A stretch of DNA of 64,000 bases, from positions 62,001 through 126,000 of the forward strand of contig NZ_SAUZ01000001.1 in assembly GCF_004022215.1 (NCBI RefSeq), in the 5' to 3' direction. Below, piece after piece: positions 26,223 through 35,528 of this stretch. A model generated the notes under the pieces. The model did not search any database, was not told the origin of the DNA, and saw only the letters and a program-made list of their open reading frames with translations. The first letter of the stretch is position 1. The number at the start of each line of letters is the position of its first letter. The position numbers and the translations under genes are program-made. The DNA is from Paenirhodobacter populi. GTDB lineage: Bacteria; Pseudomonadota; Alphaproteobacteria; Rhodobacterales; Rhodobacteraceae.

Positions 26223-28982
26223 TCACGGCTGGGCCGCGCGTTCCGCGCCGCGGCTGATCGCCTCGCGCAGCTTGCGTTCCAGCGTCTCTTCCTTGGTCTT
26301 GCCGAGCTTCAGCCCGAACATGTCCTTGACGTAGAAGCTGTCGACCACCTGCGCCCCGTAGGTCGCGATCATGGCCGAGGCGATGTAGATGTTCTGCGCC
26401 GCCAGCGCCCGGGTCAGGTCATACAGCAGGCCGGGCCGGTCGCGGGTATCGACCTCGATGATCGTGTAAAGCTCGGACCCGTCGTTGTCGAAGGTGATAT
26501 GGGTCGGAAAGCGGAACTGGCTTTCGCGCTTCTTCACCTTGTCGCGGTCCTTGAGCGCGTCGCGCGCCACCACCTCGCCCGCCAGCGTCCGGTCGATCAT
26601 CCGCAACAGGCGGGGCAGGCGGTCTTCCTCGAACGGATGGCCTTCGGCGTCCTGGATCCAGAAGATCGCCGTGGCGTAGCCGTCCTTGGACGTATAGGTC
26701 CGCGCATCGACGACATTGGCGCCGACCAGCGCCAGCGCCCCGGCGAGGCGCGAAAAGATCCCCGGATGGTCCGCCAGCACGAAGGCCGCCCGCGTCGCGT
26801 CGTGATCCGGGTCGGGATGCAGGTCGATGCGGATTTCATCGGGGCCAAGACCGCGCAGCAGGTTGGCGAAGATCGCATGCGCCTCGGTCGACAGGCCCTG
26901 CCAGTAGGGCGGGTAATGGCGGGCCAGCTCGCTGCGCAGCTCGCGCGGTTCCCAGTCGGCCAGCCGTTCGCGCAGTGCGCGGCGCGCCTCGTCCGTCCGC
27001 TGTTCGCGGTTCAGCGCCTCGAGCCCATGTTCCAGCGCGCGCGAGGTTTCCGTGTAAAGCCGGCGCAGCAGCGAGGCCTTCCAGTTGTTCCAGACGGAGG
27101 GGCCGACGCCGCGGATGTCGCAGACCGTCAGTATGGTGAGCAGGTCGAGCCGCTTGCGCGTCTTCATCTGCTTGGCGAATTCGCGGATCGTCGCCGGATC
27201 GCTCAGATCGCGCTTCTGCGCGACGTCGGACATTTGCAGATGGTGGCGGATCAGCCATTCGACCGTCTCGGTCTCCTCGGCGGTCAGGCCAAGACGCGGG
27301 CACACCTTGCGGGCGATCTGCGCGCCGAGGATCGAGTGATCCTCGGGCCGGCCCTTGCCGATGTCGTGGAGCAGCAGCGTCACATACAGAACCCGCCGGT
27401 TCACCCCGGCGCTGAGGATTTTCGACGTCAGCGGCAATTCCTCGGTCAGTTCGCCGCGTTCGAGCTGTGCGGCGGTGGAGATCACCTGCAACGTATGCTC
27501 GTCAACCGTGTAGCTGTGATACATGTTGAACTGCATCATCGCCACGATCGGCTCGAACTCCGGGATGAAGGCCGAGAGGATCCCCAGCTCGTTCATCCGC
27601 CGCAAAGGCCGTTCCGGGTTGCCGTGTTTCAAGAGCAGGCCGAGGAAGATCCGCGCCGCCTCGCGGTTGTTGCGCATCTCGTCGTCGATGATGTCGAGAT
27701 GGGCCGACAGGATGCGCATCGCCTCTGGGTGGATCAGCAGGCCGGTGCGCAGGGCTTCTTCAAAAATGCGCAGCATGTTCAGCGGATCGGCGAGGAAGGC
27801 CTTGGTGTCCGAGATGTTGATCCGGCCGTTGTCGTCGACGAAGGGCGGCTTCAGCGGCTTGCGCCGGCGCAGCATCCGCACCAGCGGCGCGCGTTTCACA
27901 TGGCGCGATTCCAGCGCGGTGAGGAAGATCCGCGTCACCTCGCCCACCACGGTGGCGTGGCGGAAATAGTCCTGCATGAAGACCTCGACCGCGCGGCGTC
28001 CGGCGGAATCGGCGTAGCCCATGCGGCGCGCGACCTCGACCTGCATGTCGAAGGTGAGCTGGTCCGCCGCGCGTCCGGCGATCAGGTGCAGGTGGCAGCG
28101 CACCGCCCAGAGGTAATCCTCGGCGGAGCGGAAGCGATCGTATTCCTCGCGGGTGAAGACGCCGAGGGGCACGAGTTCCGCCGCCTTGTTCACCCCGTGG
28201 ATGTATTTCGCGATCCAATAGAGCGTCTGGAGGTCGCGCAGCCCGCCCTTGCCCTCTTTCACATTGGGTTCAAGGACGTAGCGCTGACCGCCCTGCCGCT
28301 TGTGCCGCTCGGCCCGTTCGGCCAGTTTCGCCTCGATGAATTCGGGGCCGGTGGTGCGGAACAGGTCGCGGCGCAGCTTTTCGTTGAGCTGCACGGACAG
28401 CGGTTCGTTCCCGACGATGTAGCGCTGTTCCAGAAGCGCGGTGCGGATCGTCACGTCCTCTTTCGCGAGCTTCAGACAATCCTCGACCGTGCGCGAGGAA
28501 TGGCCCACCTTCAGCTTCAGGTCCCAGAGCATGTAGAGAATGGTCTGGATCACCCCTTCGGCCCAGCCGGTGATCTTGCGCGGCGTCAGGAAAAGCAGGT
28601 CGACATCGGAATAGGGGGCCATTTCCGAGCGGCCATAGCCGCCCACCGCCAGCACCGCGAGCCGGTCGCCCTTGCCCGGTGCCTCGGTCGGCGGCAGCCG
28701 GGTGGTGGCGACATGAAAGACGGCCCGCACGATGCTGTCGGTCATCGTCGCGTAATGGGTGATCGTGTCGCGCCCGTTGCGGGGGTGGCCGGCGAAATCA
28801 GCCTCGATCCACGGGGTGGTGGCGGCCCGGGCGTCGTGCAGGAACTGCACGGCAAGGGCGCGCAGGCTGCGGTCGTCGCCCGTGGGGGGCAGCGCGGCCT
28901 CCAGCGTGGGCAGCACCGCCTCCGGTTGCAGAAGCAGGGGAATCCCGGCCGTGACCGGGGCAGGGGTCGTCGTCTTGGTCAC
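26223..28982 (-). CDS. glnD: [Protein-PII] uridylyltransferase/uridylyl-removing enzyme
   Basis: Senses glutamine and adds or removes UMP on PII (GlnB/GlnK), controlling nitrogen metabolism. 919 residues, normal for the family. Nucleotidyltransferase domain: VGGYGRSEMAPYSDVDLLFL near residues 97-116. Uridylyl-removing HD domain: LLHDIGKGRPEDHS near residue 540. Two C-terminal ACT domains bind glutamine (last at STIIEVDTRDRPGLLYDLT-like sequence near residue 840). The start appears to be a GTG (28980-28982) behind GGGACAGG; no better ATG is near. It heads the glnD-murJ operon. Confidence 0.96.
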   Translation of the reverse strand: MTKTTTPAPVTAGIPLLLQPEAVLPTLEAALPPTGDDRSLRALAVQFLHDARAATTPWIEADFAGHPRNGRDTITHYATMTDSIVRAVFHVATTRLPPTEAPGKGDRLAVLAVGGYGRSEMAPYSDVDLLFLTPRKITGWAEGVIQTILYMLWDLKLKVGHSSRTVEDCLKLAKEDVTIRTALLEQRYIVGNEPLSVQLNEKLRRDLFRTTGPEFIEAKLAERAERHKRQGGQRYVLEPNVKEGKGGLRDLQTLYWIAKYIHGVNKAAELVPLGVFTREEYDRFRSAEDYLWAVRCHLHLIAGRAADQLTFDMQVEVARRMGYADSAGRRAVEVFMQDYFRHATVVGEVTRIFLTALESRHVKRAPLVRMLRRRKPLKPPFVDDNGRINISDTKAFLADPLNMLRIFEEALRTGLLIHPEAMRILSAHLDIIDDEMRNNREAARIFLGLLLKHGNPERPLRRMNELGILSAFIPEFEPIVAMMQFNMYHSYTVDEHTLQVISTAAQLERGELTEELPLTSKILSAGVNRRVLYVTLLLHDIGKGRPEDHSILGAQIARKVCPRLGLTAEETETVEWLIRHHLQMSDVAQKRDLSDPATIREFAKQMKTRKRLDLLTILTVCDIRGVGPSVWNNWKASLLRRLYTETSRALEHGLEALNREQRTDEARRALRERLADWEPRELRSELARHYPPYWQGLSTEAHAIFANLLRGLGPDEIRIDLHPDPDHDATRAAFVLADHPGIFSRLAGALALVGANVVDARTYTSKDGYATAIFWIQDAEGHPFEEDRLPRLLRMIDRTLAGEVVARDALKDRDKVKKRESQFRFPTHITFDNDGSELYTIIEVDTRDRPGLLYDLTRALAAQNIYIASAMIATYGAQVVDSFYVKDMFGLKLGKTKEETLERKLREAISRGAERAAQP

Positions 28983-29016
28983 CGTGTCACCTGTCCCGTC
29001 GCAGGGTGCGTGAAGG

Positions 29017-30225
29017 TCAGTAGCCCGCCCCGGAGAAGGACCGGGGGGCGGGGTCGATCACGGCCGCCTGACCGTTGCGGACCTCGGCGATGGCAAGGGC
29101 GCGTTCGCTGGTGCCGTCGGCGCGCAGGCGGAAGATGCCGTTGACGCCGACGAAGCCCGAGGACTGGGTCAGGGCGGGTTTGGTCAGGGCGTCGGCGCGG
29201 CCGGATTTCACCAGTGCGCCGATGGCGGCGATGCCGTCGTAGGCAAGCCCGGCGATCGGGTTCGGGGTCGATCCGTAAGCCGCCTGATAGCGGGCGCTGA
29301 AGCGCGAGGCCATGCCCGGATCGGGCAGCGCGAACCAGCCGCCCTGCAGCCCCGGCAGGGACAGGGTGGCGGGCGGCACATCCCAGCGGGTCAGCCCGAT
29401 ATATTGCGTGGTGGAGGGGCTGACGCCCTGTTCGGACAGGACCTGCGCCAGCATCGGCAGGGCACCGGCGCTGTCCGCCGTCAGGAACATCGCATCGACG
29501 CCGCCGCCGTTCGCCCGGGCGGCGATGCGCGGACCGGCCTGGGTCACGCCCTGCTGCGAGAAGGGATAGCTTTCGCGTCCGGCGACCGCCGCTCCGGCGC
29601 GGGTGATCGCCGCCGAGATCGCATTGGCGCCGATCTCGCCCGCCGTGGTCTGTTCGTTGACGACGAGGATGTTGCGCTTGCCCTGCGCGACGGCATAGCT
29701 TGCCAGCCGGTTCGCGGTATTGGCGAAGGTCTGGCCGAGGACGAAGACGTTGCCGCCCGCGACATCGGCGTTGTTCGAGAAGGACAGCACGTTGATGCCC
29801 CGGCTCGCGACGGCGGCGCCGGCGGCATTCGCCGATTGCGCGAAGACCGGGCCGAGGATGATCTTCGCGCCCTCGTCGACGGCCCGCGAGGCGATGGCCG
29901 CCGCCTGCTGCGGGCTGGCACCGGTGTTGTAGACGCGCAGGTCGATCTTCACCCCGTCGAGGTCGGCGACGGCCAGTTCCGCCGCCTGCCGCAGGGAGCG
30001 CGCGAGCGTCTCGTCCCCGGTATTGCCGGAGCCTCCGGGCAGCAGAAGCGCCACGGGCACCGCGGCCGACGTGTCGATGCTGGGGCCCGAAGCGCCGCGC
30101 CCCGCGCCCGTGGGCTCACAGGCGGCAAGCCACAGCGCAGACAGCGCGGCGACGACCCCCGGCATGCGGATCCGGAACGGCGACCGGGACAAGGGGTTGC
30201 GGGAACTGCGCAATCTGGCGAACAT
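29017..30225 (-). CDS. Penicillin-binding-protein activator lipoprotein, LpoA C-domain type
   Basis: 402-residue predicted outer-membrane lipoprotein. The signal peptide ends in the lipobox LWLAAC at about residues 30-35. The body is a periplasmic-binding fold of the branched-chain amino acid receptor type, as in the C-terminal domain of E. coli LpoA (activator of PBP1a): VALLLPGGSGNTGDETLARS, AKIILGPVFAQSANAAGAA and GINVLSFSNNADVAGGNVFV. It lacks the TPR N-domain of E. coli LpoA, so it is about the length seen in other alphaproteobacteria. The start at 30225 follows GGAGG. It is divergent from rsmI, exactly as lpoA (yraM) is from rsmI (yraL) in E. coli. Confidence 0.85.
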   Translation of the reverse strand: MFARLRSSRNPLSRSPFRIRMPGVVAALSALWLAACEPTGAGRGASGPSIDTSAAVPVALLLPGGSGNTGDETLARSLRQAAELAVADLDGVKIDLRVYNTGASPQQAAAIASRAVDEGAKIILGPVFAQSANAAGAAVASRGINVLSFSNNADVAGGNVFVLGQTFANTANRLASYAVAQGKRNILVVNEQTTAGEIGANAISAAITRAGAAVAGRESYPFSQQGVTQAGPRIAARANGGGVDAMFLTADSAGALPMLAQVLSEQGVSPSTTQYIGLTRWDVPPATLSLPGLQGGWFALPDPGMASRFSARYQAAYGSTPNPIAGLAYDGIAAIGALVKSGRADALTKPALTQSSGFVGVNGIFRLRADGTSERALAIAEVRNGQAAVIDPAPRSFSGAGY

Positions 30226-30328
30226 GGCGACGGCCTCCGATGGTTTCGGTTGGGGGCAGGAACAGGCGAACCCTATGCGCTTCGGCGGGGGAAGTAAACT
30301 TTTCAACTGATGAACGAGAGGCGCCGGA

Positions 30329-31222
30329 ATGACGGATGGCGACAAGACCGGCAGGAGCCTGCCGGAGACCCCCGGAGGCGCGCTGGAGGCCGGGCTCTAT
30401 TTCGTGGCGACGCCGATCGGGGCGGCGCGCGACATCACGCTGCGGGGACTGGATATCCTGCGCGGGGCGGATGTGCTGGCGGCGGAGGATACGCGCACCT
30501 TGCGGCATCTGATGGAGATCCACGGAATTCCGCTGAACGGCCGGCCGATGATCGCCTATCACGACCATAACGGCGCGGCGGCGCGGCCAAAGGTGCTGCG
30601 CGCGCTCGCCGCGGGGCTGTCGGTCGCCTATGCGTCGGAGGCGGGCACGCCGCTTGTCGCCGATCCGGGGTTTCAGCTGGGCCGCGCGGCGATCGCCGAG
30701 GGATATAGGGTGCTGACGGCGCCCGGGGCCTCGGCGGTGCTGGCGGCGCTGACGGTATCGGGCCTGCCGACAGACCGGTTTCTGTTTGCCGGATTTCCGC
30801 CGAACACGGGATCGGCGCGCCGCAAATGGCTGCGCGATTTCGCAGCGATCCCCGCGACACTGGTATTTTATGAATCGCCAAAACGTGTTGGTGAAATGTT
30901 AATTGATCTGGCCGAAACATGCGGAGAGGAACGGTCGGCGGCGGTGTGCCGGGAATTGACGAAACGGTTCGAGGAAGTCCGTCGTGGGACGATTGGCGAA
31001 CTCGCCGCGGAATTTGCGGGGCAGGCGGTCAGGGGTGAAATCGTCGTCGTCGTCGATCGGGGGCATGGAGTCAGCCACGGCCCGGAGGAGATCGGAGCGA
31101 TGCTGCAAGAACGCCTGTCGCGGATGAGCGTGAAGGATGCGGCAACCGAAGTGGCCGAGGCATTGGATATGCCGCGGCGGGAGATCTACCAGATGGCCTT
31201 GAAGATGGAGAAAGACGAATGA
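30329..31222 (+). CDS. rsmI: 16S rRNA (cytidine-1402-2'-O)-methyltransferase
   Basis: SAM-dependent methylase acting with RsmH on C1402 in the ribosomal P site. 297 residues. Family motifs: YFVATPIGAARDITLRGLDI (more often GNLxD in place of GAARD), AEDTRTLRHLM, YASEAGTPLVADPGF and the C-terminal MSVKDAATEVAEALDMPRRE helix-turn-helix-like element. Translationally coupled to yraN (ATGA overlap). Shared 103-bp divergent promoter region with the LpoA-like gene. Confidence 0.95.
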   Translation: MTDGDKTGRSLPETPGGALEAGLYFVATPIGAARDITLRGLDILRGADVLAAEDTRTLRHLMEIHGIPLNGRPMIAYHDHNGAAARPKVLRALAAGLSVAYASEAGTPLVADPGFQLGRAAIAEGYRVLTAPGASAVLAALTVSGLPTDRFLFAGFPPNTGSARRKWLRDFAAIPATLVFYESPKRVGEMLIDLAETCGEERSAAVCRELTKRFEEVRRGTIGELAAEFAGQAVRGEIVVVVDRGHGVSHGPEEIGAMLQERLSRMSVKDAATEVAEALDMPRREIYQMALKMEKDE

Positions 31223-31578
31223 GCGGTGCGATGTCCTATCATTCCGGCCTGTCCGCGGAACATCAGGTCGCGGCGCATTATGGCCGCTCTGGTTTTCAAC
31301 TGGAGGCGCACCGCTGGCGCGGGCGGTTCGGCGGTGAAATCGACCTGATCGCCCGTGAAGGCGATACGATTGTCTTCATCGAGGTGAAGCGGGCCAGAAG
31401 CCACAGGCAGGCGGCGGAGCGGCTGAGCCGGCGCCAGATGCAACGAATCTGCATGTCGGCGGAGGAATTCCTGTCCGGGCTGCCGCGCCACGCCAACCTG
31501 AACATGCGGTTCGACGTCGCGCTGGTCGATGGGCAGGGAGATATCCGGATTCTCGAGAACGCCTGTTTCTTCGATTGA
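31219..31578 (+). CDS. yraN: YraN/UPF0102 family endonuclease-fold protein
   Basis: 119 residues with the PD-(D/E)xK nuclease core: [20 protein letters not shown] followed by KRA, and an N-terminal [20 protein letters not shown]. The family is conserved next to rsmI and lpoA in many proteobacteria but its biochemical role is unsettled. Overlaps rsmI by 4 bp and is followed by gshB after 58 bp. Confidence 0.92.
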   Translation: MSGAMSYHSGLSAEHQVAAHYGRSGFQLEAHRWRGRFGGEIDLIAREGDTIVFIEVKRARSHRQAAERLSRRQMQRICMSAEEFLSGLPRHANLNMRFDVALVDGQGDIRILENACFFD

Positions 31579-31636
31579 GGCGATTGCATTGCCCGTCCCG
31601 GCGCGGCATCAACGTGCCAAGGGAAAGGGGGCAATC

Positions 31637-32581
31637 ATGGCCTTGAAAGTCGCGATCCAGATGGATCCCATCGAAGGGATCAATATCGATGCGGACAGCA
31701 CGTTTCGTCTGGCGGAAGAAGCGCAGGCGCGCGGGCATGAGCTGTTCTACTACACGCCAGACAAGCTGATCTACCGCGAGGGAAGGATCCTTGCGCGGGG
31801 ATGGCCGCTGACTGTCCGGCGGGTGAAAGGGGATCACTTCACGCTGGGTGCAGAAGCCGAGGTGGATCTTTCGGATTTCGATGTCGTCTGGCTGCGGCAG
31901 GACCCGCCCTTCGACATGGGATATATTACCACGACGCATCTGTTGGAACGCATTCACCCGGCGACTCTGGTGGTCAACGATCCCTTCTGGGTGCGCAATT
32001 CGCCGGAAAAGCTGCTGGTGCTGAATTTTCCGGATCTGACCCCGCCGACCCTGATCGCGCGCGATCTGGCGACGATCAAGGCGTTCAAGGCGCGTCATGG
32101 CGATGTCATCCTGAAACCGCTTTACGGGAACGGCGGTGCGGGGGTCTTCCGGCTCGATCCGAACGACCGCAACCTGTCCTCGCTGCACGAGCTGTTCACC
32201 GGCATCAACCGCGAGCCCTTGATCGTGCAGAAATACGTTCCCGCCGTCGTCAAGGGGGACAAGCGGATCATCCTTGTGGACGGGGAGCCGGTCGGCGCCA
32301 TCAACCGCGTGCCGGCGGAAGGGGAGACACGCTCCAACATGCATGTGGGCGGCCGGCCGGAGAAGATCGGCCTGACCGCGCGCGAACGCGAGATCTGTGC
32401 CCGCATCGGCCCGGTCCTGCGCGAGAAGGGGCAGATCTTCGTCGGCATCGACGTGATCGGCGACTGGCTGACCGAGATCAACGTGACCTCGCCCACCGGC
32501 ATTCAGGAACTGGAACGTTTCGACGGGATCAATGTCGCCGCGATGATCTGGGACGTGATCGAGGCGAAGCGGCGGGGCTGA
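31637..32581 (+). CDS. gshB: Glutathione synthetase
   Basis: Adds glycine to gamma-glutamylcysteine, completing glutathione. 314 residues, normal for the bacterial type. ATP-grasp features: [38 protein letters not shown] and [17 protein letters not shown]. Starts [20 protein letters not shown], the GshB N-terminus. GGAAAGGGGG precedes the ATG. Probably the last gene of the rsmI-yraN-gshB transcript, in keeping with the common yraN-gshB neighbourhood. The glyoxalase I gene at 45030 would consume its product. Confidence 0.97.
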   Translation: MALKVAIQMDPIEGINIDADSTFRLAEEAQARGHELFYYTPDKLIYREGRILARGWPLTVRRVKGDHFTLGAEAEVDLSDFDVVWLRQDPPFDMGYITTTHLLERIHPATLVVNDPFWVRNSPEKLLVLNFPDLTPPTLIARDLATIKAFKARHGDVILKPLYGNGGAGVFRLDPNDRNLSSLHELFTGINREPLIVQKYVPAVVKGDKRIILVDGEPVGAINRVPAEGETRSNMHVGGRPEKIGLTAREREICARIGPVLREKGQIFVGIDVIGDWLTEINVTSPTGIQELERFDGINVAAMIWDVIEAKRRG

Positions 32582-32599
32582 CCCATCGCTCCCGGCTGT

Positions 32600-32767
32600 T
32601 CACTCGACCCGGGTGAACAGCCGCGCGACCCCCGCCGCCAGCAGCAGACCGATCGCCAGGACCGGCAGCGGCACGCCCGCATGGGTGGCAAGCCAGATCG
32701 TCACAGCCGCGGCGACGATCACGCCGCAGAGGAGGATCAGGAAAAGGGGCAGGGGCATCGGTTCCAT
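32600..32767 (-). CDS. Small hydrophobic membrane protein
   Basis: A 55-residue product with two predicted helices: PLFLILLCGVIVAAAVTIWL and VPLPVLAIGLLLAAGVARLF. The start at 32767 (MEPMPLP) follows AGGAGG with good spacing, which makes it more credible than its size suggests; the longer frame to 32899 has a polar extension without a binding site. No recognised family. It converges on gshB and is divergent from the radical SAM gene. Confidence 0.6.
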   Translation of the reverse strand: MEPMPLPLFLILLCGVIVAAAVTIWLATHAGVPLPVLAIGLLLAAGVARLFTRVE

Positions 32768-32854
32768 GGCTGGCCTCCTGAGGCCAATGAGAGCAGCTCC
32801 TTTCAGTATGTGGTGCTGCGACGCAGAGGAAAAGGCTCGAATACGCGAAAATGT

Positions 32855-32873
32855 CAAACGTAGTTCACGTTTG
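32855..32873. promoter_or_regulatory. Perfect inverted repeat CAAACGT-N5-ACGTTTG
   Basis: Seven-base arms at 32855-32861 and 32867-32873 around AGTTC. It lies between the divergent small membrane protein and radical SAM genes, in an A+T-richer stretch, so a dimeric regulator site is plausible. No known regulator could be matched. Confidence 0.4.
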
Positions 32874-32902
32874 TGATGGCGGTTGGAATCATGTGGCAAA
32901 AT

Positions 32903-32917
32903 GTTCCCTTTATGTTC
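32903..32917 (+). promoter_or_regulatory. LexA (SOS) box GTTC-N7-GTTC
   Basis: GTTC at 32903-32906, seven bases CCTTTAT, GTTC at 32914-32917. This is an exact match to the alphaproteobacterial LexA operator (GTTCN7GTTC). It ends 12 bp before the ATG of the radical SAM gene, where repressor binding would block transcription. Confidence 0.75.
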
Positions 32918-32929
32918 TAATCTCGGGGC

Positions 32930-34027
32930 ATGTCAGAACTGCCGCTTCCCTTGCCGCCCGCCGATCCGCACCTGCGCCTGAAGGCGCGGGGCGCCGCCAG
33001 TCAGCCGGGCCCGAGGTTCGAGCCCTATGCCCGCGAATGGGCGCATGACGGCTGGGACATCCCCGAAGAGGATAGGCTCCTGCGGACCGAGGTGACGATC
33101 GAGCGTCCGCGCTCCGTCATCACCCGCAACCAGAGCCCGGATCTGGGCTTCGACCGCTCGATCAACCCCTATCGCGGCTGCGAACATGGGTGCATCTACT
33201 GTTTCGCACGGCCGAGCCATGCCTGGCTTGGCCTCTCGCCGGGGCTGGATTTCGAGACCCGGATCGTCGCGCGACCCGAGGCGCCCACGGTTCTGGCGCG
33301 GGAATTGCGGCGCAAGGGCTATCGGGTCGCGCCGATCGGCATCGGCACCAACACCGACCCCTATCAGCCGGTCGAGGCGAAGATCGGCGTGATGCGCGGT
33401 CTGCTGGAGGTGCTGGAGGACTTCGGCCATCCGCTGACCATCACCACGCGCGGGGCGGGGATCCTGCGCGATCTGGACATCCTGTCGCGCATGGCGGCGC
33501 GCAATCTGGTGCATGTGGGGGTCAGCGTCACCACGCTCGACGCGGAGCTGGCGCGCAGGATGGAACCGCGCGCGCCCGCGCCGCAGACGCGGATCCGGAT
33601 GATCCGCGATCTGGCGCGGGCGGGGGTGCCGGTGCGGGTGATGGCCTCGCCGATGATTCCGGGGCTGACGGATCACGAACTTGAGGCGATCCTGACAGAG
33701 GCGCGCCGCGCCGGCGCCCGCGCCGCGGCCTTCATTCCCCTGCGCCTGCCGCTGGAGGTCGCCGCGCTGTTCGAGGACTGGCTGCGCCGGGTGCTGCCCG
33801 ACCGGGCGGACCGGGTGCTGCACGCCGTGGCCGCGCTGCGCGGCGGGCGGCTGAACGATCCGCGGTTCGGCTCCCGGATGACGGGCGAGGGGGTGGAGGC
33901 CGATCTGCTGGCGCAGCGCTACAGGGTGTCGTGCCGCCGGCTGGGGCTGGACCGGCCGCTGCCGCGGCTCGATTGCGCGGCGTTCCGCGTGCCGCCCGAG
34001 GCGGGGGACCAGTTGTCGCTGTTCTGA
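32930..34027 (+). CDS. PA0069-family (SplB-like) radical SAM protein
   Basis: 365 residues. The radical SAM cluster motif is CEHGCIYC at about residues 84-91 within NPYRGCEHGCIYCFARPSHA; GIGTNTDPYQPVEAK and LTITTRGAGILRDLDIL follow the pattern of spore-photoproduct-lyase-like proteins. The C-terminus ends with GDQLSLF. The family is distinct from true SplB and its substrate is unknown, but members in alphaproteobacteria are suspected DNA-repair enzymes. The LexA box immediately upstream supports that. The ribosome binding site is weak (TCGGGGC). Confidence 0.88.
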   Translation: MSELPLPLPPADPHLRLKARGAASQPGPRFEPYAREWAHDGWDIPEEDRLLRTEVTIERPRSVITRNQSPDLGFDRSINPYRGCEHGCIYCFARPSHAWLGLSPGLDFETRIVARPEAPTVLARELRRKGYRVAPIGIGTNTDPYQPVEAKIGVMRGLLEVLEDFGHPLTITTRGAGILRDLDILSRMAARNLVHVGVSVTTLDAELARRMEPRAPAPQTRIRMIRDLARAGVPVRVMASPMIPGLTDHELEAILTEARRAGARAAAFIPLRLPLEVAALFEDWLRRVLPDRADRVLHAVAALRGGRLNDPRFGSRMTGEGVEADLLAQRYRVSCRRLGLDRPLPRLDCAAFRVPPEAGDQLSLF

Positions 34028-34037
34028 GCCCGGCGGG

Positions 34038-34340
34038 TCAGGCCTCGTCCAGATCCTTTGCCGCCTGTTGCAGTGCCTGCGCCAGATGCGCGCGGATCGT
34101 GGCTTCATCCGCATGTCCCGCCAGATCGGCCACCAGCTTTTCCACCACGTCTTCCTGCCCCGGCTTGCGGAAATCGGCGGCGATCAGTTCGGCGGTATAG
34201 GCCTCGGCCGGCCGGCCAAGCAGCGCGGCCGCCCATTGCGCAAGGTATTTCACCGCGCGCGACTGCACCTTGAACCGGGTTTCGGCGTCATAGGCGAATT
34301 TGTTCTCGAAAGCATTCTCGCGGTCGTCGAAGGTGGTCAT
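34038..34340 (-). CDS. DUF1476 protein, F1-ATPase zeta-type inhibitor
   Basis: 100-residue helical protein, MTTFDDRENAFENKFAYDAE at the N-terminus. This is the DUF1476 family, whose Paracoccus denitrificans member is the zeta subunit that inhibits reverse ATP hydrolysis by the F1Fo-ATPase through its N-terminal segment. Whether this copy is the actual ATPase inhibitor or a paralogue is not certain: the gene sits beside purC, not the atp operon. AGGATCC-type site GGAGGATCCG precedes the ATG. It is divergent from purC. Confidence 0.85.
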   Translation of the reverse strand: MTTFDDRENAFENKFAYDAETRFKVQSRAVKYLAQWAAALLGRPAEAYTAELIAADFRKPGQEDVVEKLVADLAGHADEATIRAHLAQALQQAAKDLDEA

Positions 34341-34619
34341 CGGATCCTCCCGGTCTCATCGCGCGGACGGGCGCCTGTTCACATTCTCATGATCGGATAT
34401 GAGGCGCCGAGGCCCGCGATGCAAGGGCGGATGCACCCCGCCACGCCCCCGCGACGCAACGGCGCATGGATTTTCGGGCGCTAACGCCTTTGCCTTGCAG
34501 CGCGGGCTGCCTTGGCCTATAGGGGCCAAAAGGGGCCGAGTGCCCGATTTCGCCGTCCGCGCGCCCCTGAGCGTCTCGCGCTTTTCGCGCGGTCCGGCAA
34601 GCCCAGGAACGGAGAGCCC

Positions 34620-35381
34620 ATGGCACCGCGTCGGAAGAAGATCTACGAAGGCAAGGCGAAGATCCTTTACGAAGGCCCGGAACCCGGAACCCTCGTGCAG
34701 TATTTCAAGGACGACGCGACCGCCTTCAACGCGCAGAAGAAGGCGACGATCGAGGGCAAGGGCGTCCTGAACAACCGGCTGAGCGAATTCTTCATGCAGG
34801 GGCTGACCAATGTCGGCATCCCGAACCATTTCATCCGCCGTCTGAACATGCGCGAGCAGCTGATCCGTCAGGTGGAGATCGTTCCGCTTGAAGTGATCGT
34901 GCGCAATTTCGCCGCCGGGTCCATCGCCAAGCGGCTGGGGCTTGAGGAAGGCACCGCGCTGCCGCGTCCGATCGTCGAATACAGCTACAAGAACGACGCG
35001 CTTGGCGATCCGCTGGTGCCCGAGGAATACATCATCGCTTTTGGCTGGGCGAATCAGCAGGATCTGGACGACATCATCAGCCTTGCGCTGCGGGTGAACG
35101 ATTTCCTTGCGGGCGTGTTCTACGGCGTGGGCATCAAGCTTGTCGATTTCAAGATCGAGATCGGCCGCGTCTGGGACGGCGATTTCATGCGCCTGATCGT
35201 CGCCGACGAGATCAGCCCCGACAGCTGCCGCCTGTGGGACGCCAAGACCGGCGCGCATCTGGACAAGGACGTGTTCCGCCGCGATCTGGGCTCGCTCACC
35301 GATGCCTATACCGAGGTCGCGCGCCGTCTGGGCGTGCTGCCGACGAACAGCACCAACATGAAGCCGACGCTGATCAACTGA
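34620..35381 (+). CDS. purC: Phosphoribosylaminoimidazole-succinocarboxamide synthase
   Basis: Condenses CAIR with aspartate in de novo purine synthesis (makes SAICAR). 253 residues. Motifs: [13 protein letters not shown] (ATP loop), [20 protein letters not shown]-like [11 protein letters not shown], and [20 protein letters not shown] plus [18 protein letters not shown] lies just before ATG 34620; the reading frame upstream is open but non-homologous. First gene of purC-purS-purQ; a terminator-like hairpin follows it. Confidence 0.97.
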   Translation: MAPRRKKIYEGKAKILYEGPEPGTLVQYFKDDATAFNAQKKATIEGKGVLNNRLSEFFMQGLTNVGIPNHFIRRLNMREQLIRQVEIVPLEVIVRNFAAGSIAKRLGLEEGTALPRPIVEYSYKNDALGDPLVPEEYIIAFGWANQQDLDDIISLALRVNDFLAGVFYGVGIKLVDFKIEIGRVWDGDFMRLIVADEISPDSCRLWDAKTGAHLDKDVFRRDLGSLTDAYTEVARRLGVLPTNSTNMKPTLIN

Positions 35382-35404
35382 TCGGCGGGGCGGAAAAATG
35401 ACCG

Positions 35405-35427
35405 GGGGCGGGCGCTTTGCCCGCCCC
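35405..35427 (+). terminator. Hairpin between purC and purS
   Basis: Stem GGGGCGGGC (35405-35413) with GCCCGCCCC (35419-35427), loop GCTTT, followed by TTTGCAT. Only a short T-run, so it may be a partial terminator that lowers purSQ transcription relative to purC. Confidence 0.6.
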
Positions 35428-35528
35428 TTTGCATATCCGCTTTTCGCCGCTTGTCTGGACGGGCGGTTCACGGTAACAGGACCGCGACATCCATGCGGCC
35501 GAGCCGCAGCAGATCCGGGGAGATTGCG

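Noticed and set aside
26127-29144. Open frame of about 1,000 codons opposite glnD
   Set aside because: Antisense shadow rich in Arg, Gly, His and Asp. The GlnD motifs on the minus strand are intact. The same reasoning removes the long antisense frames opposite trpE, ppiD, maeB and the mechanosensitive channel gene.
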